Assembly: GCA_934215405.1 (NCBI GenBank)
Contig: CAKPZU010000007.1
Coordinates: 1 to 39,332 of the forward strand
Length of the DNA: 39,332 bases
From: an uncultured Bacilli bacterium
Lineage (GTDB): Bacteria; Bacillota_I; Bacilli_A; RFN20; CAG-631
Direction: 5' to 3'
Within the stretch, counting starts at the first letter, position 1. Each line of letters begins with the position of its first letter. Shown piece by piece: positions 7,481 to 14,937 of the stretch. The notes beneath the pieces were generated by a model. It did no database searches. It was not told where the DNA came from and saw nothing but the letters and a program-made list of their open reading frames with translations. A program made the translations under genes and the position numbers.

Positions 7481-8080
7481 TTATAATCCTGCAAAGGCAT
7501 AAAAAGCCATAGCCATTAAGGCTGTTGTAATTAAAGCAATAGCATTTCCTTTAAAAGGTGCTGGAACATTACTATTTTCAATCCGTACTCTTATAAATGA
7601 AAACAAAGTAATTACTAGCATATAGCCAAGTGATGTAAATAAAGCATATAAAATTGTTTCTAAAAAGGTATAATTATATAAAGCCTCCCCACTACTTAAA
7701 ATAACATAGCCACAAACCTTTTGAGCAACAAATAAAACAACACAATTCGTTGTAATTAAAGGTAGATAAATACCTAAAGCATTATATAAGCTTTTAAAAT
7801 ATTTTTTAATGAAGAATTCAACAAATTGAACGAATGATGCAATTATTAAAATAAAAACTATTAACTGCAAATAATCAAGTTCTAATGGTTGTAAAATAAA
7901 TCTTTCAATAGCATAGCAAATAATTGCTGACATAGTCACAACAAATGTTAAAGCAATGCCCATTCCAAAGGCATTTTTAGGATTCTTTGATAATCCTAAA
8001 AAAGGACAAATACCTAAAAATGATGATAATATAATATTAGATGTTAGCATACAAGCTATAATAATTGAAATAACATTCAT
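7481..8080 (-). CDS. rnfA: RnfA, membrane subunit of Rnf complex
   Basis: This 199-residue protein has six predicted membrane helices. It carries the conserved cysteines of the Rnf/Nqr A-type subunit, Cys25 in L-G-I-C-P-F-L-G and Cys113 in T-T-N-C-V-V-L. With the matching pair in RnfE these are known to hold a membrane Fe-S centre that moves electrons across the membrane. Length and motifs are normal for the family. It shares one base with the end of rnfE (8080). Confidence 0.95.
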   Translation of the reverse strand: MNVISIIIACMLTSNIILSSFLGICPFLGLSKNPKNAFGMGIALTFVVTMSAIICYAIERFILQPLELDYLQLIVFILIIASFVQFVEFFIKKYFKSLYNALGIYLPLITTNCVVLFVAQKVCGYVILSSGEALYNYTFLETILYALFTSLGYMLVITLFSFIRVRIENSNVPAPFKGNAIALITTALMAMAFYAFAGL

Positions 8081-8724
8081 TATTTAATTACCTCCTTTTT
8101 AGCATTCATTCTCTTGCTTTTTATGTAAGTAAAGATAGCGACACAAATACCAATTGTTAAAAATGCTCCAAGTGGTGAAACAAATAAAGGAATAGCAAAT
8201 GAGGTTGGAATTAATGTTATACTAGTAATTAAACTACCAGATAAATCCTTAATAGCTATACTTCCAGTTCCAATTACCTCTCTTATAAAAGAAACGCAAA
8301 ACATAGCAAGTAAAAAGCCTAAGGAAATACCAATAGCATCCTTAATAGAATCAAGAACATTATTTTTACTAGCAAATGATTCGGCTCTTCCTAAAATAAT
8401 ACAATTAACAACAATTAATTGTAAATAAGCTCCTAAAGTACTATAAATTCCTGGAGCAAAGGCTTCTACAAGCATAGAAATCATAGTTACAATTGTTGCA
8501 ATTATTATAATATATACTGGTATTCTTATTTCATCTGGTGTTATTTTACTAATTAAAGAAATAGTTATATTTGATAATAATAATACTAAAAAAACACATA
8601 AGGACATACCAATAGCTGAATAAATTGATGATGAGGTTGCAAGTACAGGGCACATTCCTAAAAACAAAACAAAGGTTGGATTTTCATTAATTATTCCATT
8701 TTTTATGATACTTTTTTTATTCAT
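8080..8724 (-). CDS. rnfE: RnfE, membrane subunit of Rnf complex
   Basis: This 214-residue protein has six membrane helices. Conserved features are N-P-x-F-V-L-F-L-G-M-C-P-V-L-A (Cys25) and V-V-N-C-I-I-L-G-R-A-E (Cys108), the latter giving the E-type signature. It is the partner of RnfA in the membrane Fe-S site. It overlaps rnfG by 4 nt and rnfA by 1 nt. Size and motifs are normal. Confidence 0.95.
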   Translation of the reverse strand: MNKKSIIKNGIINENPTFVLFLGMCPVLATSSSIYSAIGMSLCVFLVLLLSNITISLISKITPDEIRIPVYIIIIATIVTMISMLVEAFAPGIYSTLGAYLQLIVVNCIILGRAESFASKNNVLDSIKDAIGISLGFLLAMFCVSFIREVIGTGSIAIKDLSGSLITSITLIPTSFAIPLFVSPLGAFLTIGICVAIFTYIKSKRMNAKKEVIK

Positions 8725-9281
8725 GAGTTTAGCTCCTTTAAATAATTAAGATAATCAATCCTACATACTTCAATTACCTTACTTATAGCATTTCCTGTAA
8801 TTGTAGCTCCTGTATAATCTGTCTTAGTTAATACTTCCTTACTTGCATCAATTCCTTTATTAAATAATGATGGTATTTTATTTTCAAGTAATTCTTTACC
8901 ATATCCTGCATCCTCACTATTAGTAATATTGCTATAGCCTATTACCTTATTATTTGCAAAGGCTACAATAAAGCTAATTGTTCCATTTCTCCCACTACCT
9001 TCACATTTGTAAGCCTTTCCCTTAACCTTATTGATTACTTTAATTGTCCTAACGCCATTATTATATAAGCTTTCACTTATATCTTCATCCTTTAAATCAT
9101 TTCCTACAATATTAAATGATGAATCATAATCATTAAATAAATCAATATAGGCTTTATTTTCCTTAGTTAGCTGATTATTAGTAATAATAGGATTAGTTAG
9201 ATAATAAACACCAGTAAGTAATAAAGCACAGCTAGCACCAGTAATTCCTAAAAACAATGGTAGCTTAACTAATTTGTTCAT
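8721..9281 (-). CDS. rnfG: RnfG, FMN-carrying subunit of Rnf complex
   Basis: This 186-residue protein has one N-terminal membrane helix (about 8-29) and an external FMN-binding domain. The flavinylation site is visible near the C-terminus as T-D-Y-T-G-A-T-I-T-G-N-A-I, in which the Thr of G-A-T is the expected covalent FMN attachment point for ApbE. E-D-A-G-Y-G-K-E-L is the other FMN_bind hallmark (compare T-P-G-L-G). It starts 3 nt after rnfD and overlaps rnfE by 4 nt. Confidence 0.94.
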   Translation of the reverse strand: MNKLVKLPLFLGITGASCALLLTGVYYLTNPIITNNQLTKENKAYIDLFNDYDSSFNIVGNDLKDEDISESLYNNGVRTIKVINKVKGKAYKCEGSGRNGTISFIVAFANNKVIGYSNITNSEDAGYGKELLENKIPSLFNKGIDASKEVLTKTDYTGATITGNAISKVIEVCRIDYLNYLKELNS

Positions 9282-9284
9282 ATA

Positions 9285-11045
9285 TTAATTACCACCCTTC
9301 ATGTTAAATTCCTCATAAGCATAAGAAATTAATTCTTTTATATATTTAGATGAATATGTTGCACTTGTAATATTATCAACATCATTATAGTTATTAATAT
9401 TTTTATTTATAAAGCTATTTTTTAAATAATCATCTAGTTCACTAGTTTTATAATTTCCAATATTAATTAAGTTAAATCTTCCAATTCCATATATTGAGCC
9501 ATCATTATTAATAGCAATCATTAATGTTGATGTTAATTCTCTATCATTTCCTTTTATATTAATAGATGTAGGATAGCTAATAATATAAGCAATAGCAATT
9601 TTTTCATTTTTTGAATTTACTATTTCATAGGCTTTATTTAGAGTTGTCGTATCTGACACCTTATAATTTACTAGCTTATCGGTTTTACTTTGATAATCTA
9701 TTTCTTTATAATACTGTGAATCATTTAATGTTAAAGTATCATTTAATAATTCATATACTGGCTTATCAATGCCATTTATACTATAAACTTCTTGACCATT
9801 AATATTAAAAGCAATTGAAGTGTTAATTAAAACACTAATTAATAATAATGATGCTAAAATACATGATTTTTTAACAATGCATGAATTATTTTTCTTATTA
9901 ACAAAATGATCTATAGCTGGTGAAATAAAATTAGCTAATAAAATTGAAAAAGCAACACCTTCAGGATAGGCTCCTTTTATTCTAATTAAAACAGTTATAA
10001 AGCCAGCAAATATAGCAGCTAATATTTTACCATATGCTGATGTTGGACCAGTTACTGGATCTGTTAGCATAAATACAGCACCAAACATCACACCACCTAA
10101 AGCTAAATGATAAAATACATAAGAAAATGGTGAATCAAAATTACAAATCAAAGCTATTGAAAGTGAAGTTAAAGCAATAGTTAATAAATAAAATACAGGT
10201 GTTCTCCAGTTAATAACCTTCAAAACAATTAAAACAATTCCTATTATAAACAATAACAAAGTAAATGTTTCTCCCATTGCTCCAAGATAATTACCAAGTA
10301 AAATGTCCTTAAAGCTAAAATCAACAAATATTTGATTATAATATGTTTTATAGCCATATGTTAATGATGTTTTAAGCCAAGATAAATTGTTATTATAGGC
10401 TGTTGTTAAGGTAGCACCACTTACACTATCAATTCCAACTCTTGATAAAGCTAAAACCTCAGGTATTTTTAATGATTGAGCAAAAAATAAAGCTAGCATT
10501 ACTCGTCCTGTTAAAGCAGGATTAAAAATGTTTTTTCCAAAGCCTCCAAACATATTTTTTATGCTTACAATAAAAACACTACCAATAATTAAAGCATAAT
10601 AACTAGTATAAACCGGTAATGTTAAAACAAAAATAATTGCACTAATATAGCTATAATTATAAATTAAGTCATGCTTTATTTTATTTAATAATGTTATATT
10701 ACTTTTTTTATTATATCTTAATATAGAGGTTAATACATCACATACACAGGTAGTAAATAAACAAATTAATAGCATTAAAATAGAACGTAGCCCATAATTT
10801 ATTGTACTTAATTCTTCCTTAGCACTAACTAAATTAGCTAAAATATCATCTTTGTTTGCTTTATTAAATTCTAATACCTTAGCATTATATTCTAAAACAA
10901 AGGAATTAACTAAACCTTCAACTTTAAAGGAATAGATAACTGCAAATACATAAACAACTAATAAGCTAATTAATAATATCATCATTATTTTAAATGTCGA
11001 TAGCTTACTTTTTAAATAAGGTGATGGATTAGTTTTATATGTCAT
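9285..11045 (-). CDS. rnfD: RnfD with extra C-terminal FMN_bind-like domain
   Basis: Residues 1 to about 385 are a standard multi-helix RnfD/NqrB subunit: N-P-S-P-Y start, F-G-G-F-G-K-N-I-F-N-P-A, the flavinylation motif D-S-V-S-G-A-T-L-T (Thr212), and M-L-T-D-P-V-T-G-P-T. RnfD is normally about 310-350 aa; this one is 586 aa. The extra part has a membrane helix (about 394-413) and an external domain (about 420-586) that ends in D-N-I-T-S-A-T-Y-S. This resembles the FMN_bind motif D-x-x-T-G-A-T-x-T, with Gly replaced by Ser561. Residues 41-83 are also an unusually long loop between helix 1 and helix 2. The start overlaps the rnfC stop (ATGA). The call as RnfD is firm; the fused domain is by pattern. 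Confidence 0.92.
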   Translation of the reverse strand: MTYKTNPSPYLKSKLSTFKIMMILLISLLVVYVFAVIYSFKVEGLVNSFVLEYNAKVLEFNKANKDDILANLVSAKEELSTINYGLRSILMLLICLFTTCVCDVLTSILRYNKKSNITLLNKIKHDLIYNYSYISAIIFVLTLPVYTSYYALIIGSVFIVSIKNMFGGFGKNIFNPALTGRVMLALFFAQSLKIPEVLALSRVGIDSVSGATLTTAYNNNLSWLKTSLTYGYKTYYNQIFVDFSFKDILLGNYLGAMGETFTLLLFIIGIVLIVLKVINWRTPVFYLLTIALTSLSIALICNFDSPFSYVFYHLALGGVMFGAVFMLTDPVTGPTSAYGKILAAIFAGFITVLIRIKGAYPEGVAFSILLANFISPAIDHFVNKKNNSCIVKKSCILASLLLISVLINTSIAFNINGQEVYSINGIDKPVYELLNDTLTLNDSQYYKEIDYQSKTDKLVNYKVSDTTTLNKAYEIVNSKNEKIAIAYIISYPTSINIKGNDRELTSTLMIAINNDGSIYGIGRFNLINIGNYKTSELDDYLKNSFINKNINNYNDVDNITSATYSSKYIKELISYAYEEFNMKGGN

Positions 11046-12346
11046 TTTGCCACCTTCTTTCCTTTTAATCTATATAATATTTTGCCTTTTTTTACTCCCT
11101 CTAAAACATTTATTCTACTAGGACAAACATAAGAGCAAATACCACATTCAACACAAGCCATTACATCTAAGGCTGCAAGTCTATCAATATCTTGCCTTTT
11201 AGCTGCATTTACTATTTCAACTGGCTGTAAGCTCATAGGACAAGATGATGAGCATCTTCCACATCTTAAGCAAGGTTCTTCTAAATATTCCTTATATTCT
11301 AAAATAGTTAAGGAGTTATTAGTTATTAAAAGAGGAAATTCATCAGTGTTTATGGCACTACTACACATTGGACCACCAACAATTAAATTAACATTTTCTT
11401 TTATGTAGCCATGACATACATTTATTAAATCCTTAGCCATTGTTCCTATAGGACATATAATATTACAAGAATGGTTTATAGCATCACCAGAAACTGTAAC
11501 AATTCGACTATTTAATGTTTTACCAGTTAATAAGGTTTTTGAAAGTTCAATTACTGTTTGGACATTATTAACAACAATTCCAATTTCTGAAGGTAACTTA
11601 TCATATTCTTTATTAAAAATTTTTTTTATTAATGTTCTTTCATAGCCCATTGGATATAAATCTTTGGCTTCATAAATAGTAATGTTTTCATTAGTATTAT
11701 GCTTTAATATAGTTTCTTTTATTGAAGTGTTTTTCTTCTTAAAGGCAATTATTGCTTTTTTAGCATCTAAGGCCTTTAATAATAAAGGAATTCCTTTTAA
11801 TAAATAATCAATATCCTTTAATATTGCTTTATAGTCACTAGTTAAAAAAGGCTCGCATTCTATACAATTAATTAATAAAGTATCTATATTAGTAGCATTA
11901 TATTTTATATATGTTGGAAAACCAGCACCACCTAGTCCTACTAAGCCAGAATTTTTTATAGCTTCCTTTATTTCTTCTTTACTACTATCTAGATTAACGG
12001 TTTTTAATAATGTATTCCTTTCATACTTAAAATCATTACTAATTAGTAATGTCTTAATATTATTTTTACTTTGACTGCTATAAATGTCTTTTATATCACT
12101 TACTACTCCACTAACAGAGCTATAAATAGGTAAATCAAAATCCTTTAAAACACCTATTTTTGTACCTACCTTGACATAATCATTTACATTAACATTAAAA
12201 ACAACTTCTCTTTTATTAAATAAGGATGGAAAATAAACTATTTTAGGTGCATTTTCACCTTCCATAATTGATATAATTTCTTCATTCTTGGTTAATTCTT
12301 TAAAACCTTTTAAGTGCACATTGCCTTTAAAGCTAAATAGTCCCAT
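11042..12346 (-). CDS. rnfC: RnfC, NADH/Fe-S subunit of Rnf complex
   Basis: RnfC is the cytosolic subunit that reacts with NAD(H). The 434 residues show an N-terminal barrel-sandwich domain (about 1-105), the nucleotide/FMN-binding G-L-G-G-A-G-F-P-T (137-145), and two 4Fe-4S clusters near the end. The clusters are Cys359/362/365/369 and Cys398/401/404/408, each ending in Cys-Pro. Length is typical of Bacillota RnfC. The RBS is GGGGTGA 4 nt before the ATG. It is the first rnf gene, preceded by a 46-aa membrane peptide gene. Confidence 0.95.
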   Translation of the reverse strand: MGLFSFKGNVHLKGFKELTKNEEIISIMEGENAPKIVYFPSLFNKREVVFNVNVNDYVKVGTKIGVLKDFDLPIYSSVSGVVSDIKDIYSSQSKNNIKTLLISNDFKYERNTLLKTVNLDSSKEEIKEAIKNSGLVGLGGAGFPTYIKYNATNIDTLLINCIECEPFLTSDYKAILKDIDYLLKGIPLLLKALDAKKAIIAFKKKNTSIKETILKHNTNENITIYEAKDLYPMGYERTLIKKIFNKEYDKLPSEIGIVVNNVQTVIELSKTLLTGKTLNSRIVTVSGDAINHSCNIICPIGTMAKDLINVCHGYIKENVNLIVGGPMCSSAINTDEFPLLITNNSLTILEYKEYLEEPCLRCGRCSSSCPMSLQPVEIVNAAKRQDIDRLAALDVMACVECGICSYVCPSRINVLEGVKKGKILYRLKGKKVAK

Positions 12347-12404
12347 AACTTCACCCCATTTAAAATTAGTATGCCACTAAAAAATTAAAAACATAAAAAG
12401 AAAC

Positions 12405-12545
12405 CTATTTTTTTATTTTTTTTATGATTTTATAAATTATAAAAGCTATTACAATTATTATTATAACACCAATAGCTATAAAAATACCAACACTATTATC
12501 ACTTTCACAGCCACCAACAGGACACGCAAATAAATTAATCATCAT
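12405..12545 (-). CDS. 46-aa membrane peptide with CPVGGC motif
   Basis: This short ORF starts inside the end of the pseudouridine synthase gene. That gene's Gly-Gly codons supply a GGAGG site and its last codons hold the ATG ATG start. The product reads MMINLFACPVGGCESDNS, then a strong membrane helix of about 19 residues (19-38), then a Lys-rich tail (K-I-I-K-K-I-K-K). A short Cys-x4-Cys head would face outside by the positive-inside rule. It lies between rluA and rnfC, all on the same strand. No family is known to me; the RBS, overlap and clear topology argue for a real gene. Confidence 0.6.
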   Translation of the reverse strand: MMINLFACPVGGCESDNSVGIFIAIGVIIIIVIAFIIYKIIKKIKK

Positions 12546-13416
12546 AACCTCCACATAATTGTTTTATATCATTAGGAGCCTTACATTTAATATCCATCTT
12601 TGTATTTAGAATTGGATGAATAAATCTAACATTATAAGAATGTAAAGCTACTCGATTAATTAATTTTTTATTACCACCATACATAACATCTCCAAGTAAT
12701 GGATGGTTTAAATAACTACTATGAACTCTTATTTGATGAGTTCTTCCAGTTTTTATATTAAACATTACTAAGGAATAATCATTATATCTTTTTATTTCCT
12801 TATAAAATGTTAGCGCATCTTTTCCAAATTTATTATCAACCATCATTAAATTACTATAAGGCTTTTTAGCTATTTTATAATCTATTTTTCCTTCTTTTTC
12901 TTTAAAATAGCCACTAACTAAGGCTAAATATATCTTTTCAATTAAAAAGTTTTCATTTTCATTTATTAAAATGGCTTCACTTAAAAAATCCTTAGCAAAT
13001 ATTACAATTCCTGTAGTTTCCTTATCAATTCTATGAATATAACGAATGTTTCTTTTTATATTGTTTTTATTATAATAATTGGCAACTATATTAACTAAGG
13101 TTCCTCTTTTATCCTTACTATCTGGATGAACTAGCATATTAGCTTCTTTGTTAACAATTAATAAATAATCATCCTCATAAACAATATCTAATTTTTTATC
13201 ATCGCTTAAAAAATCAACCTTTTCATCAATTATAAAGGTTAATATATCATTTTCCTTTAAGACATATTCAAGAGGCTTTACCTCATTATTTACTAAAGCA
13301 CTTTTCTTTACACGAATTTCTTCAATTCTTCCTCTACCAATATGATTAGCTTTTAAAAATTCTTTTATTGTATAATTATTATATTTACTAGTTATTTTAA
13401 TATTTACATTATCCAT
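12535..13416 (-). CDS. RluA-family 23S rRNA pseudouridine synthase
   Basis: The enzyme isomerises specific uridines in rRNA. The 293-residue protein has an N-terminal S4-like RNA-binding segment (about 12-62), then the catalytic domain with L-I-V-N-K-E-A-N-M-L-V-H-P and H-R-I-D-K-E-T-T-G (catalytic Asp131). Further on are K-x-Y-L-A-L-V-x-G, T-G-R-T-H-Q-I-R-V-H and H-P-L-L-G-D. RluD or another RluA paralog cannot be told apart. A GAGGA site lies about 10 nt upstream of the ATG. It may head the transcript that includes the rnf genes. Confidence 0.92.
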   Translation of the reverse strand: MDNVNIKITSKYNNYTIKEFLKANHIGRGRIEEIRVKKSALVNNEVKPLEYVLKENDILTFIIDEKVDFLSDDKKLDIVYEDDYLLIVNKEANMLVHPDSKDKRGTLVNIVANYYNKNNIKRNIRYIHRIDKETTGIVIFAKDFLSEAILINENENFLIEKIYLALVSGYFKEKEGKIDYKIAKKPYSNLMMVDNKFGKDALTFYKEIKRYNDYSLVMFNIKTGRTHQIRVHSSYLNHPLLGDVMYGGNKKLINRVALHSYNVRFIHPILNTKMDIKCKAPNDIKQLCGGYDD

Positions 13417-13436
13417 TTAATAAATCCTCTAAATAA

Positions 13437-13445
13437 ATAATACCA
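13437..13445 (-). promoter_or_regulatory. Extended -10 promoter element before rluA/rnf operon
   Basis: On the minus strand TGGTATTAT is an extended -10 about 20 nt upstream of the pseudouridine synthase start. The -35 region is poor (ATGAAA-like). It may drive rluA and possibly the whole rnf operon. Confidence 0.4.
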
Positions 13446-13517
13446 TATTTATTTTAAAATTTCATTTAAATTAATATTAAATAATCCGACCAAAATGACA
13501 ATGTATTGTATATTTGG

Positions 13518-13547
13518 TTGACTATTTTGTCTATCTTAGCATATAAT
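13518..13547 (+). promoter_or_regulatory. Promoter of DUF4143 ATPase gene
   Basis: TTGACT (13518-13523) and TATAAT (13542-13547) are spaced by 18 bp and lie about 28 nt before the ATG. This is one of the best sigma-A-type promoters in the window. Confidence 0.7.
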
Positions 13548-13574
13548 ATATTTGTATGATAGAAGGTGATAAGT

Positions 13575-14828
13575 ATGTATCTAAAAAGAAATATTGAAAA
13601 TAAAATCCTTGAGGCAGCTAACCAATTTGCATCAATTACTATTTATGGCCCTAGGCAAGTTGGAAAATCAACTTTAATTGAAAATATTTTTCCAAATATG
13701 CAAAAGGTTACACTAGATGATTTAGAAATTAGAGCTTTCGCACTAAATAATCCCCGTGGCTTTTTAAATTATTATAAAGCACCTTTAGTAATTGATGAAA
13801 TACAAAAAGCGCCAGTATTGCTTGAATATATTAAAATAGAAATTGATAACATGAAAAAGGAATGTGTTTTAAATAATACACCTATAAAATTGCTTTATAT
13901 ACTAAGTGGCTCTAATCAATACGAAATTAAAAAAATAGTATCTGAATCACTTGCTGGAAGAACATGTATTTTTAATTTGCCATCATTATCATACAATGAA
14001 ATTAAGCAAAGACAATCATTCAATGCCTTCAATGCAGATATTGATGCTTTAAAAAATAAAGAAAAATATTTATCTAATGGATATAGATCAAGAAAAGAAA
14101 TATTTGAAGATATTTTTAAAGGTGGCATGCCAGAATATATTATAAATAAAACTAACAGAGAAATGTTTTTTAAATCATATATATCAACATATATTGAAAA
14201 AGATATCAATAAGAATATAGCTTATGGTAAAGAAACAACATTTATGAATTTTATGAAATATGTAGCTTTAAGAACTGGCTGTATTCTTGATTATGCAGAA
14301 ATTTCTCGTAGTGTAGGAATTGATGCAAGGACTACAAAAGAATGGATTTCTATATTAAAAACATCTGGAATTATTATAATTATTCAGCCATATACAGCTA
14401 ATATTTCAAATAGATTAATTAAAGCAAGTAAGCTATACTTTATGGACACAGGATTATGTTCATATTTATGTGGAATGCCTTCTGCTGAAATCTTAGAAAA
14501 AAGTGCATTTTCTGGGGCATTTTATGAAACATATGTAATTTCTGAAATTGTAAAATCATATTATAATGACTATAAGGATATTGGTTGCTTATATTATTAT
14601 AAAGATAAAGACAAATATGAAGTTGACTTAATTATCGAATCATTTGATTCTATTTATCCTATTGAAATAAAGAAAGGTATTAATCCTGTAAACCATACAA
14701 AGAAATTTACAATACTTAAAAAATTTAATAAAAAAATAAATATTGGTTTAGTAATTGATTCATCTAATAAGGTTTTCCCTATAAATGATGAAGTATATTA
14801 TTGTCCAATTGATATAATCGGGCTATAA
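13575..14828 (+). CDS. AAA_14 / DUF4143 family ATPase
   Basis: This 417-residue protein belongs to a widespread bacterial and archaeal ATPase family of unknown role. Walker A is G-P-R-Q-V-G-K-S-T (25-33) and Walker B is L-V-I-D-E-I-Q (71-77), followed by a sensor-like L-S-G-S-N-Q. The C-terminal DUF4143 part (about 215-400) has E-V-D-L-I-I ... P-I-E-I-K-K-G, a PD-(D/E)xK-like nuclease-fold signature. I chose the ATG at 13575 because AGAAGGTGA stands 5 nt before it; the GTG at 13566 lies inside that RBS. It is followed by the AlbA_2 regulator on the same strand. Such genes are often accessory and mobile in distribution. Confidence 0.9.
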   Translation: MYLKRNIENKILEAANQFASITIYGPRQVGKSTLIENIFPNMQKVTLDDLEIRAFALNNPRGFLNYYKAPLVIDEIQKAPVLLEYIKIEIDNMKKECVLNNTPIKLLYILSGSNQYEIKKIVSESLAGRTCIFNLPSLSYNEIKQRQSFNAFNADIDALKNKEKYLSNGYRSRKEIFEDIFKGGMPEYIINKTNREMFFKSYISTYIEKDINKNIAYGKETTFMNFMKYVALRTGCILDYAEISRSVGIDARTTKEWISILKTSGIIIIIQPYTANISNRLIKASKLYFMDTGLCSYLCGMPSAEILEKSAFSGAFYETYVISEIVKSYYNDYKDIGCLYYYKDKDKYEVDLIIESFDSIYPIEIKKGINPVNHTKKFTILKKFNKKINIGLVIDSSNKVFPINDEVYYCPIDIIGL

Positions 14829-14853
14829 ATAATTATTTTTCATTACCTATTGT

Positions 14854-14881
14854 TTGCTTTTTTTAAATACAGGTGTATAAT
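14854..14881 (+). promoter_or_regulatory. Promoter of AlbA_2 regulator gene
   Basis: TTGCTT (14854-14859) and TATAAT (14876-14881) are spaced by 16 bp. The -10 hexamer sits inside the first unit of the 11-bp tandem repeat array. Confidence 0.5.
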
Positions 14882-14916
14882 AAGTGTAGAATAAATGGAG
14901 AATAAGTGTAGAATAA
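14873..14916. repeat. Four tandem 11-bp repeats in promoter/leader
   Basis: The units are contiguous: GTGTATAATAA (14873), GTGTAGAATAA (14884), ATGGAGAATAA (14895) and GTGTAGAATAA (14906). The 11-bp period is close to one DNA turn, so all units face the same side of the helix. The array covers the -10 hexamer and the probable start of transcription and ends just before the RBS GAAAGGA. It looks like a cooperative binding site, perhaps for the regulator encoded directly downstream. Confidence 0.7.
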
Positions 14917-14937
14917 AATAGAAAGGACTTATAAATC

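Noticed and set aside
11042..11045. TGA read as Trp (Mollicutes code)
   Set aside because: TGA closes genes in tight ATGA overlaps (rnfC/rnfD, Gx/apbE, 50-aa peptide/rnfB), and Trp is encoded by TGG throughout.
13566..14920. ATPase plus AlbA_2 genes as a toxin-antitoxin or phage-defence system
   Set aside because: Each has its own promoter and both families are widespread with unclear roles; nothing in the sequence shows a defence function.
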